This document shows, piece after piece, positions 9,220 through 16,619 of a stretch of 64,000 nucleotides of DNA; the stretch's first letter is position 1, and each line of letters begins with the position of its first letter. This DNA is from Anaerolineales bacterium. GTDB lineage: Bacteria; Chloroflexota; Anaerolineae; Anaerolineales; Villigracilaceae. Both the position numbers and the translations under genes were made by a program. The stretch is taken from positions 2,790,001 to 2,854,000 of the forward strand of contig CP129482.1 in the NCBI GenBank assembly GCA_030583925.1, in the 5' to 3' direction. A model generated the notes under the pieces. That model was not told the origin of the DNA, searched no databases, and saw only the letters and a list, made by a program, of their open reading frames with translations.

Positions 9220-10947
9220 ATGTTCACCAAAAAGCGTTCGTTGCTCTTTCTGACCTTCACGGTCATTGTTGCGCTGGCGATCACTTCGTGCGGCGCTCCA
9301 GCGCCAACGACAGCGACAGACGAACCCGCCGCTTCGAGTTCGGAAAAAAGTATCACGATCGTCATCCCGGAAGATCCGCCGACGTTCAACCCGATGGTTG
9401 CAGACACAGGCTATGACGCGCTCGTGATGGAACTTGTTTTGCTCGGCATGGCAGATATTGACCCGAACGGGAACGTGTTCCCCGAACTTGCCACAGACTT
9501 GCCGACCGTGGAAAACGGCGGCGTGACCATTGACGAGGATGCGGGCACAATGTCGGTCACGTGGACGATGCGCGACGATATTCAATGGAGCGACGGCGAA
9601 CCGGTCACCGCGGACGATGTGTTGTTCACCTGGTCGGCGATCTCGGACCCCGTCAACGGCTTGTGGATTCCCGGAATTGATTACATCGACTCGGTTAAAC
9701 AACTGGGAAAATATTCATTTGTCGTCAACTACAATGCGATCTATCCGGGCTATCTCACACAGTTCGGCGGCGAGCAACTCGCGATCTGGCCCGCGCACTA
9801 TTGCAAACTCGAGCAAGGATTCGTCGCTTGGGATTGCGGACGCGCGCCGTTGAGCGACGGACCGTTTATTTTGAAAGACTGGATCGAAGGCGACCACATG
9901 ACGTTCGAAAAGAACGATAAGTATTACCTCGCGCCGAAACCCGAGATCGAACAGGTCATCGTGCAGATCGTCCCAGACGACGCGGTGCGGAAAACGATGA
10001 TGCTGAACGGCGACGCCGACATTGACATGTGGATCAACTCGAACACAGCCAAAGACCTCGAAGGTTCGGATGTCGCCAAGGTGAGCGCGAGTCCGACCGA
10101 CCGTTGGTTGATGCGTCTCTACATGAATCTCGCCGAAAAAGGAACTGTGGACTCCGCCGCTACGCCGCATCCCATTCTCTCGGACGTCAACGTGCGGAAA
10201 GCGATTCGTTCCGCCATTGACGTGGACACCATCGTGAACGAAATTTTCCACGGGTTGGCAAACCCACACTGGACAGAGTTCTACCGCTCGCCGTATCAAT
10301 GCGACGTGCCGCGCCCGGCGTTCGATCCCGAAGCCGCGAAAGCGATGTTGGAATCGGCTGGTTGGAAAGATACGGACGGCGACGGAATCCGCGAATGCAG
10401 CGGGTGTACCACCGGCGCGCCGGACGGCTACAAAATGGAAATGGAATTCATCACGTACGCCGAATTTGGCGAACCGCTCGAACTCACGCAACAACTCATC
10501 GCAGAAATGCTTGGCGAGATCGGCATCCAAATGAACATCACCGTTGTCGAGGGCAGTATTTTGTGGGACCAAGCCGAGAATGGCGGTATCGAACAAAGCG
10601 GTAACTTCGACGTGGACATCTGGGACGACGGTTATGCCGGTGTCGATCCCACCGATTACATCTGGGAAACCTATTCGGAAGAAGCGCTTGTGCCGGGCGG
10701 CGGCAACAACGTGATGCGTTACGACAACCCCGAAGTGGATGCGCTGATCGACGAAGCCTACACGCTCGACGAAGCCTCGCGCAAAGAAACATTTTGCAAG
10801 ATCGCCGATATTCTCGACGAAGATGTGCCGATCATTTATCTATTCACCACGCCCAACCTCGAGGCATACTCGGCGCGGCTCGTAGGCGTGCAATCCTCAG
10901 TCAACGACCTCGTCACGTGGAACATCGCCGATTGGACGTTGAAATAA
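9220..10947 (+). CDS. Peptide/oligopeptide ABC transporter substrate-binding lipoprotein (SBP family 5)
   Basis: 575 residues. The signal peptide ends in lipobox LAITSC-G, giving a lipidated Cys. The body matches DppA/OppA-type binding proteins: PTFNPMVADTGYDALV, the SBP_bac_5 signature region TWTMRDDIQWSDGEPVTADDV, SDGPFILKDW, and a C-terminal lobe ending in LVTWNIADWTLK. The stretch KDTDGDGIRECSGC is an Asp-rich calcium-loop-like insert common in this family. GGAGG sits 6 bases before ATG 9220; an in-frame ATG at 9187 lies in the repeat arm and is less likely. Two permeases follow; the ATPases are not in the window. Ligand unknown. Confidence 0.88.
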   Translation: MFTKKRSLLFLTFTVIVALAITSCGAPAPTTATDEPAASSSEKSITIVIPEDPPTFNPMVADTGYDALVMELVLLGMADIDPNGNVFPELATDLPTVENGGVTIDEDAGTMSVTWTMRDDIQWSDGEPVTADDVLFTWSAISDPVNGLWIPGIDYIDSVKQLGKYSFVVNYNAIYPGYLTQFGGEQLAIWPAHYCKLEQGFVAWDCGRAPLSDGPFILKDWIEGDHMTFEKNDKYYLAPKPEIEQVIVQIVPDDAVRKTMMLNGDADIDMWINSNTAKDLEGSDVAKVSASPTDRWLMRLYMNLAEKGTVDSAATPHPILSDVNVRKAIRSAIDVDTIVNEIFHGLANPHWTEFYRSPYQCDVPRPAFDPEAAKAMLESAGWKDTDGDGIRECSGCTTGAPDGYKMEMEFITYAEFGEPLELTQQLIAEMLGEIGIQMNITVVEGSILWDQAENGGIEQSGNFDVDIWDDGYAGVDPTDYIWETYSEEALVPGGGNNVMRYDNPEVDALIDEAYTLDEASRKETFCKIADILDEDVPIIYLFTTPNLEAYSARLVGVQSSVNDLVTWNIADWTLK

Positions 10948-10954
10948 ATTAACG

Positions 10955-11087
10955 AATGTCATTGCGAGGAAGCCCGAAGGGCTGACGACGTGTGCTCCGA
11001 AGGGGTAAGCAATCTCAGCTCACCATCCAACAATTGCTTGGAGGTTCAGCGAGATTGCCACGTCGCTTCGCTCCTCGCAATGACATT
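10955..11087. repeat. REP-like element with ends AATGTCATTGCGAGGA and its complement
   Basis: Left end 10955-10970 and right end 11072-11087 are perfect 16-base reverse complements. The interior carries GCAATCTC and GAGATTGCCACG, a second inner stem. This repeat type is scattered in many genomes. It sits between the binding protein and the first permease and could reduce downstream expression by forming a hairpin. Confidence 0.7.
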
Positions 11088-11093
11088 ACTTGA

Positions 11094-12131
11094 ATGACCA
11101 CCTACATCCTCCGCCGCCTCATCCAAACCGTCGGCTTGCTGTTCATCCTCAGCGTCATCCTCTTCACGCTAGTTAACGCCGCGCCCGGCGGACCCATCAC
11201 CGCCTACGCGGGCAGGCGTCCGCGCCCCGAACAGGTGGAACGACTCAAACGTCAGTTCGGACTCGACCAACCGCTCCCCCTCCAATACGTCTATTGGCTC
11301 GTCGGCAACGACTGGACAAAAATCGACACCGACGGCGACGGCATCCAAGACGAACCCGGCGCGCGCAAAGGCATCCTGCGCGGCGACTTCGGTTTTTCCT
11401 ATCGCACGCGCCAGCCGGTCCTTGACGAAATTGCCAAACGCTTGCCTAACACCGTCACGCTCATGGGCATCACCATGTTCATCGCGCTCGCCATCGCCAT
11501 CCCGCTCGGCATCTACTCCGCCATCAAACAATATTCCCTCTTCGACTTTTTCGCCACCACCTTCTCCTTCGCCGGGCAAGCCGTCCCCGAATTTTGGCTG
11601 GGGCTGTTGCTCATCATCGTCTTTTACGCGTGGCTGAAAAACCCGGTGACGGGAGAACCGCTTCTGCCATCGGGTGGGATTTCCTCCCTAGACGGCGGAT
11701 TCTCACTCTCAGACCGACTCGCCCATTTGGTTCTCCCGGTTCTTACCGGGACGTTAGGCTGGATCGCCTGGTACTCGCGTTTCCTCCGTTCGAGTCTGCT
11801 CGAAATCCTCCCGCTGAACTATCTCAAATCGGCGCGGGCGCGCGGCTTGACCGAACGAAAAGTGATCTTCAAACACGCGCTCAGCAACGCGATGATTCCC
11901 ATCGTCACGCTCATCGCGCTCGACCTGCCGTACATTTTCACCGGCGCGGTGTTGATCGAATCCATTTTCGCTTGGCCCGGCATGGGACGGCTCTACTACC
12001 AAGCCGCCGTAGACCGCGACTATCCGCTCTTGCTCGCTGTTCTCATCATCGGCGCGGCATTCATCATCCTCTGCAATCTGGTGGCAGATATTTTGTACGC
12101 GTACCTTGACCCGAGAGTGAGATATGAATAG
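11094..12131 (+). CDS. ABC transporter permease, DppB/OppB type
   Basis: 345 residues with six membrane segments. The N-terminal YILRRLIQTVGLLFILSVILF and LNAAPGGP-type loop are family hallmarks. The cytoplasmic coupling motif LNYLKSARARGLTERKVIFKHALSNAMIP contacts the ATPase. The first periplasmic loop holds an Asp-rich insert (about residues 78-92, IDTDGDGIQDEPGARKG) that ordinary DppB proteins lack and that resembles a calcium-binding loop. The start codon follows a REP-like element by 6 bases, with little room for a ribosome site. Confidence 0.9.
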   Translation: MTTYILRRLIQTVGLLFILSVILFTLVNAAPGGPITAYAGRRPRPEQVERLKRQFGLDQPLPLQYVYWLVGNDWTKIDTDGDGIQDEPGARKGILRGDFGFSYRTRQPVLDEIAKRLPNTVTLMGITMFIALAIAIPLGIYSAIKQYSLFDFFATTFSFAGQAVPEFWLGLLLIIVFYAWLKNPVTGEPLLPSGGISSLDGGFSLSDRLAHLVLPVLTGTLGWIAWYSRFLRSSLLEILPLNYLKSARARGLTERKVIFKHALSNAMIPIVTLIALDLPYIFTGAVLIESIFAWPGMGRLYYQAAVDRDYPLLLAVLIIGAAFIILCNLVADILYAYLDPRVRYE

Positions 12132-12140
12132 CACCGTACA

Positions 12141-12200
12141 GCAAGGTTCACCTTGCCGTTCAAGAGCTTCCGACAACACCACACGCAAAGTGAACTTTGC
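12141..12200. repeat. Two 16-base palindromes of the N7-nn-N7 form
   Basis: GCAAGGT-TC-ACCTTGC at 12141-12156 and GCAAAGT-GA-ACTTTGC at 12185-12200, between the two permease genes. Arms differ at one position but architecture and 16-base length match the pair at 6659-6704. Confidence 0.55.
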
Positions 12201-12216
12201 GGCACGAATTCAATAA

Positions 12217-13116
12217 ATGAATCCTCAATCCACCAACCTCACCTCCGTCATCTGGAAACGCTTCAAACGTCATCGCGGCGCGATCGCAGGCATGATCATC
12301 TTTGGCATTCTCGCCACCCTTTGCATCTTCGCCTTCCTCTCGCCGTTCGATTCCGAAAAATCAAACCTCACAGAAAAATTCCTGCCACCCTCCTCGACCT
12401 ACCTGCTCGGCAGCGACTCGCTTGGACGCGACTTGCTCACTCGCATCCTCTACGGCGGAAGAATCTCGTTGGCGGTCGGCGGAATTGCCGTCGCGATTTC
12501 CCTCCTCATCGGAATCCCCGTCGGCGCGCTGGCTGGCTACTACGGCGGCAAGATCGATTCCATCCTCATGCGCGTCACCGACGCGTTCCTGTCCCTGCCC
12601 TCGTTCCTCGTGTTGATTCTGCTCGCGGCGATGCTCCGCGAAGTGGAACTTCCCATCTTCCAACGTAACAGCGTGCTGACCATCAGCCTCGTCATCGGCA
12701 TTCTCTCGTGGATGACGTTCGCGCGCCTCGTCCGCGCCGCCTTCCTCACTCTGCGCGAGATGGATTACGTCTCTGCCGCGCGCGCCCTCGGCTCCTCCGA
12801 TGGACGCATCATGCTCGGTCACATCCTCCCCAACGGAATCGGCGTTGTCATCGTCGAAGCGACACTGCAACTGGGCTACGCTATCATCCAAGAAGCAGGC
12901 TTGAGTTTCCTCAACTTCGGCATCCAACAACCGACTCCATCGTGGGGCAATCTCATTTATTCCGCGCAAGATCACTTCACGAAATATCCGTGGCTGGCAA
13001 TCTTCCCCGGCTTGGCGATCTTCCTCACCATCATCTCCGTCAACTACATCGGCGACGGTCTGCGCGACGCGTTCGATCCGTACAAAGTGTTGGAGCGGGT
13101 TGGGGAGTGGACATAA
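12217..13116 (+). CDS. ABC transporter permease, DppC/OppC type
   Basis: 299 residues. N-terminal cytoplasmic stretch (WKRFKRHRGAIAGMIIFGIL) enters the first membrane helix, followed by the DppC motif LLGSDSLGRDLLTRILYGGRISL. The EAA coupling loop is MDYVSAARALGSSDGRIMLGHILPN. It pairs with the DppB-type permease at 11094 to form the import channel for the lipoprotein at 9220. No ATP-binding subunits follow; they may be elsewhere in the genome. The next gene is a small membrane protein 25 bases downstream. Confidence 0.9.
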   Translation: MNPQSTNLTSVIWKRFKRHRGAIAGMIIFGILATLCIFAFLSPFDSEKSNLTEKFLPPSSTYLLGSDSLGRDLLTRILYGGRISLAVGGIAVAISLLIGIPVGALAGYYGGKIDSILMRVTDAFLSLPSFLVLILLAAMLREVELPIFQRNSVLTISLVIGILSWMTFARLVRAAFLTLREMDYVSAARALGSSDGRIMLGHILPNGIGVVIVEATLQLGYAIIQEAGLSFLNFGIQQPTPSWGNLIYSAQDHFTKYPWLAIFPGLAIFLTIISVNYIGDGLRDAFDPYKVLERVGEWT

Positions 13117-13141
13117 TTCCCCAAACAACATTTCGTCCAAT

Positions 13142-13381
13142 ATGATTATCAATATTCTCGGTTGGACAGGTTCGATCCTGTTTCTCCTCGCCTACGCGTT
13201 GGTATCGCTCAAGAAGATCGAGGGCGATTCGCTTGCTTATCAGGGCATGAACATCATCGGGGGCATCTTCCTGGTCATTTACACGTTCACGCTCAAAGCG
13301 TACGCCACCACAGGTCTCAATGCGGTGTGGGTCGCCATCGGTCTGTTCGCGATGGGTCGTAAATGGCTCAACAGAAATTAA
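13142..13381 (+). CDS. CBU_0592-like small membrane protein
   Basis: 79 residues from ATG 13142 (MIINILGWTGSILFLLAYAL). Three hydrophobic helices are evident. The pattern GWTGSILFLLAYALVSLKKI, then SLAYQGMNIIGGIFLVIYT, matches the CBU_0592-like family, whose function is unknown. An in-frame ATG at 13100 overlapping the permease end would add a polar leader and is unlikely. The C-terminus overlaps the next gene by 19 bases in another frame. Confidence 0.65.
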   Translation: MIINILGWTGSILFLLAYALVSLKKIEGDSLAYQGMNIIGGIFLVIYTFTLKAYATTGLNAVWVAIGLFAMGRKWLNRN

Positions 13382-14190
13382 CGGCGCATCATTCGTCTGG
13401 TGGACGTGTCGAGGAGATCGAACGCGGGTGGCGGCTTTCGATTCCCGCAGGGGATTCAGACTCTTATCGCCTCGCGCAATTGGATGACTACGCGCGTCTC
13501 CCCCGCCGACGATTCCCCCATCGCTTCTCATCGACATTCAGCCTGCTCGCCCGCACCTCAAGCGACTCGATCCCTGGCACGTGGGGATTTGGTTTATGGA
13601 ATGATCCGTTCGGATTGTCGTTGGGGTTTGGAGGGAATCCGTTTCGGTTGCCCGCGCTGCCGAACGCGGTGTGGTTCTTCGGCGCGTCGAAGGAGAATTA
13701 TTTGTCGTTCAAAGACATTCGCGCTGAGCGGAACGAAGTGAAGACGAAGCGCGGCGCTTCGTCTACGGGTGAAGCAATGAACGCTTCACCCTCCGCTCTG
13801 CGCGTGGCAGCAAATGGATTCATCGCGCAATCGTTTCGTTCGCCGAGGTTTCATCCGTTGTTGATTGCGGCGGGAGTTGTCTTTCCATTTTCACGCAAGG
13901 CGACGCGTCGGATGCTGGGACGAATCATCGGCGAGGACGGAGTCGCTGTCGGTGTGGATGTCACCGAATGGAGGCGATACAGCCTCACTTGGGAAGAGAA
14001 GCGGGTGTCGCTCGAAGTGGATAACGTCGAAGTGTTTGAGTCGGCTGTGAGTCCGAATCCGCCTCTGGGGTTGGTCATCTGGATCGATAATCAATACGCG
14101 GCATTTACCCCCGAAGGCAAAATCGGGTTCGGAGTTTTGGCAAACCCCGAACCCGCATGGTTGGAAATTAAAGACTTGGAGATCGGCTAG
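13363..14190 (+). CDS. Hypothetical protein, possible concanavalin-like beta-sandwich
   Basis: 275 residues, no signal peptide. Sequences such as GTWGFGLWNDPFGLSLGFGG, WRRYSLTWEEKRVSLEVDNV and LGLVIWIDNQYAAFTPEGKI look like the inner strands of a concanavalin-A-like fold (the DNVEVF/IDNQYA pattern is seen in family-16-like domains). That is inference; no catalytic motif is seen. Residues about 127-145 are encoded by two palindromes at 13743-13791 that keep the frame. The gene overlaps its upstream neighbour by 19 bases and its 3' end overlaps the opposite-strand UbiA gene by 4 bases. Confidence 0.55.
   Translation: MAQQKLTAHHSSGGRVEEIERGWRLSIPAGDSDSYRLAQLDDYARLPRRRFPHRFSSTFSLLARTSSDSIPGTWGFGLWNDPFGLSLGFGGNPFRLPALPNAVWFFGASKENYLSFKDIRAERNEVKTKRGASSTGEAMNASPSALRVAANGFIAQSFRSPRFHPLLIAAGVVFPFSRKATRRMLGRIIGEDGVAVGVDVTEWRRYSLTWEEKRVSLEVDNVEVFESAVSPNPPLGLVIWIDNQYAAFTPEGKIGFGVLANPEPAWLEIKDLEIG
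13743..13791. repeat. Pair of palindromes inside a coding region
   Basis: GACGAAGCGC-G-GCGCTTCGTC at 13743-13763 (10-bp arms, one-base centre) followed by GGGTGAAGC / GCTTCACCC at 13767-13775 and 13783-13791. Both fall inside the hypothetical gene at 13363 without breaking its frame. Confidence 0.7.
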
Positions 14191-15245
14191 CGCATTGTCC
14201 AGAAGGCTGGCAGATAGATGCGGAGGAGGGCGTCGATGATCAAGCCGAGCAAAATGTAGCCGCCGAATTGACGGTTGTGCTGGAAGGCGAAACCCGAAAA
14301 CCACACGGGCCAGAAGGCGCGGGCTTGCTCAGGCGCTTGAGCGGGCTTGGGATGGTTCAAGACCTTGATCACGTTGAGCGCGTCTTTTGCCGCGAGGAAG
14401 ACGATTAACATGGCGGGGGTGAAATAGCGCGTGACGAAAACCAGATAAGCGACGATAACGTAAATGAGGACGATTGCAACCTGATCGACGCGGCGCGCAA
14501 CCGCCTCACCCACGCGAACGGGAAACGTGCCGACGCCTTTGGCTTTGTCGTCGTCGTGTTTGTCAATGTGCTTGGCGACGTTGATGCTGGCGACGCCGAG
14601 ACCATACGGAACGCCCGCAAGCACCGCGCTCCACACATTGGACATGACGATCTCGTGCCCGCTGAACAGCGCGAGGACATAATACACGCCGCCGATGAAG
14701 ACGGGTCCCCAAATGAGGAAGATCGTGAATTCGCCCAAGCCCCAATATTTGAAGGGATAAGTGTAGGCGAGTAACGCGATTGCGCCAAACGCAAACAAGC
14801 CGATCACGGTGACGTTGAAGCCTGTGCTGAACAAGACGTAAAATCCCGCGAGGGTGGCGAGGATGCCGCTGACGATGAACCAGCGAATCTGTTGCGGCTT
14901 GGTGAAGAATCCCTGCACGAGCGGGTGGACGCCGTATTGCGTGCGGAAGTAGTTATCTTTGTCCACGCCGCGTGAGTAGTCGGTGTAGTCGTTGAGCAGG
15001 TTGTTCGTGCCGTGAGCGATGAACAAACCGAGGGTGATGATGAGGAACGGGACCCACGAGAAGTAGCCGTCGCGCGCGGCGAGAATGCCCGCGATGACGC
15101 ACGAGTAGACGGTGACGAGGGTCACCGCCGAGCGCGTGGCGATCAGCCACTTCGAGACGACATCGAGCGCGTCCCATTCTTTTTTGTCGTCCATTTTGAT
15201 GAGTTGCCACGATGCCTTGCGCCACATAGCGAAATTGATGTTCAT
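14187..15245 (-). CDS. UbiA-family prenyltransferase, MenA-like (copy 1)
   Basis: 352 residues with about nine membrane helices. The first Asp-rich motif is NNLLNDYTDYSRGVDKDN (prenyl-diphosphate/Mg binding) and the second is KHIDKHDDDKAKG. These match UbiA-superfamily enzymes that attach an isoprenoid tail to an aromatic acceptor, in menaquinone synthesis for MenA. ATG 15245 has a purine-rich ribosome site (GGAGAAAAA). The protein is clearly paralogous to the one at 27762 (shared MWRKA, W-LI-TR-AV, NNLLNDY-D, KHIDK). It is divergent from a UbiE-like methyltransferase. Acceptor unproven. Confidence 0.83.
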   Translation of the reverse strand: MNINFAMWRKASWQLIKMDDKKEWDALDVVSKWLIATRSAVTLVTVYSCVIAGILAARDGYFSWVPFLIITLGLFIAHGTNNLLNDYTDYSRGVDKDNYFRTQYGVHPLVQGFFTKPQQIRWFIVSGILATLAGFYVLFSTGFNVTVIGLFAFGAIALLAYTYPFKYWGLGEFTIFLIWGPVFIGGVYYVLALFSGHEIVMSNVWSAVLAGVPYGLGVASINVAKHIDKHDDDKAKGVGTFPVRVGEAVARRVDQVAIVLIYVIVAYLVFVTRYFTPAMLIVFLAAKDALNVIKVLNHPKPAQAPEQARAFWPVWFSGFAFQHNRQFGGYILLGLIIDALLRIYLPAFWTMR

Positions 15246-15428
15246 TTTTTCTCCTTTATGTTTCGTAGCCGCCAAGTTCAAAGAGGATAAAAACTCAGCC
15301 TTCTCAACGGCTAGGTCGCCAGTCAACTCTAAAATTATACTCCCAACTTGTGAAATAGGTTACAATTCAGACCTGCAACATGAAAATTTCCCGACGCGAG
15401 AACTGTCGAATGGAATGGGAGCAGTTGC

Positions 15429-16094
15429 ATGGTGAAAACGAACGAGGACTATATCCCTGCGTTGAGTTATCGGTTTCTCACGCCATTCTATGACTTTATT
15501 CAAAAATTCATTGTGCGCGATGTGCGCTATAAATCGCTGTTGATTCAGCAGGCGAACATCCAGCCCGGACAATCCGTGTTGGATCTGGGTTGCGGCACAG
15601 GGACGTTGGCAATCATGGCGAAGCAGGCGCAACCCAGCGCGGAAGTAACAGGGCTCGACGCCGACCCCGACATGCTCAAAGTGGCGCGGTACAAATCGTC
15701 TGAACGGAAAGCGTACGTCAAATTCGATGTCGGCTTCACGAACAAACTTCCCTATGCCGACGCGTCGTTCGAGCGCGTACTATCCAGTCTGATGATCCAC
15801 CACTTGAAAACGCCGGACAAGGTCGCGACCGCCAAAGAAGTCTTCCGCGTGCTTAAACCCGGCGGCGAATTACATATCATTGATTTCGGCAAGCCGCGCA
15901 CATGGTATGGCAAGTTGCTGGGTCCGTTTCTGCACGAATTCGAAGAAGCGAACGATAATATCGAAGGGAATTTGCCAACGATATTCAACGAGCCGGGGTT
16001 GAAGACTGAGATCGTCGGTCACTTCTGGACGTTCTTTGGCGATCTGGCTTTCTTGCGGGGGAAGAAAGTTGATGCGCAAAACGGAGACGCGTGA
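15429..16094 (+). CDS. Class I SAM methyltransferase, UbiE/MenG-like
   Basis: 221 residues. SAM motif I is VLDLGCGTGTLAIMA at about residues 43-57, followed by VTGLDADPDML (motif II) and the UbiE-like LPYADASFERVLSSLMIHHL. FRVLKPGGELHIIDFGKPR is the post-motif III segment. Such proteins methylate quinone precursors or lipids; proximity to a divergent UbiA enzyme favours quinone ring methylation, but this is inference. GGGAG lies 7 bases before ATG 15429. The stop overlaps the next start (TGATG). Confidence 0.75.
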   Translation: MVKTNEDYIPALSYRFLTPFYDFIQKFIVRDVRYKSLLIQQANIQPGQSVLDLGCGTGTLAIMAKQAQPSAEVTGLDADPDMLKVARYKSSERKAYVKFDVGFTNKLPYADASFERVLSSLMIHHLKTPDKVATAKEVFRVLKPGGELHIIDFGKPRTWYGKLLGPFLHEFEEANDNIEGNLPTIFNEPGLKTEIVGHFWTFFGDLAFLRGKKVDAQNGDA

Positions 16095-16576
16095 TGAGTC
16101 TATTGAGTGTGGTACGCTGGATTCACATCATTTCAGGAATAGCCTGGTTGGGAGAAGTTATCACGATCAACGTTGTGCTTGTCCCCGCGCTGACGCATCT
16201 GAAAAAGGAAGCCCGCGGCGCCTTTCTTCATCAAGTTTTCCCAAGAATATTTAATCTAGCGTCGGCGCTATCGGGGACCGCCGTCGTCTCTGGTGCGATC
16301 CTGAATTACCTGATGACCGGCTGGAAGGATCTAAACATCTTCTTTGAAACGCGCTGGGGCATCAGCATTCTCATCGGCGGTTCATTAGGGCTTTTGCTCA
16401 CGTTGTTTCATTTCTTCGTTGAGAGCCGGCTCGAACCGGTCGCTCATACTGCCGAAAAAATATCCGACGAAGAAATGGAGAAAATGATCTCTGCCCTAAA
16501 GATCATTCCGAAGGTTGGCATGATGGTCGTTGTCGCCATCATCCTCCTCATGATGATCGCGGCGAGAGGGATATAA
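16094..16576 (+). CDS. Four-helix membrane protein, CopD/DUF2269-like
   Basis: 160 residues with four hydrophobic helices. HIISGIAWLGEVITINVVLVP near the N-terminus, with His in the first helix, and FHFFVE in the third resemble CopD-like/DUF2269 integral membrane proteins. Function unknown. I prefer ATG 16094 over GTG 16091 because GGAG is 7 bases upstream of the ATG. The first base overlaps the methyltransferase stop, indicating translational coupling. It converges with the histidine kinase at 16620. Confidence 0.6.
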   Translation: MSLLSVVRWIHIISGIAWLGEVITINVVLVPALTHLKKEARGAFLHQVFPRIFNLASALSGTAVVSGAILNYLMTGWKDLNIFFETRWGISILIGGSLGLLLTLFHFFVESRLEPVAHTAEKISDEEMEKMISALKIIPKVGMMVVVAIILLMMIAARGI

Positions 16577-16619
16577 AACCGAAAACGCAATTCACTGGGA
16601 CGCTGTCTACAGTAACAAC

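Noticed and set aside
11169-11579. Open frame opposite the DppB permease
   Set aside because: Acidic/Arg-rich antisense shadow, no recognisable domain or ribosome site.
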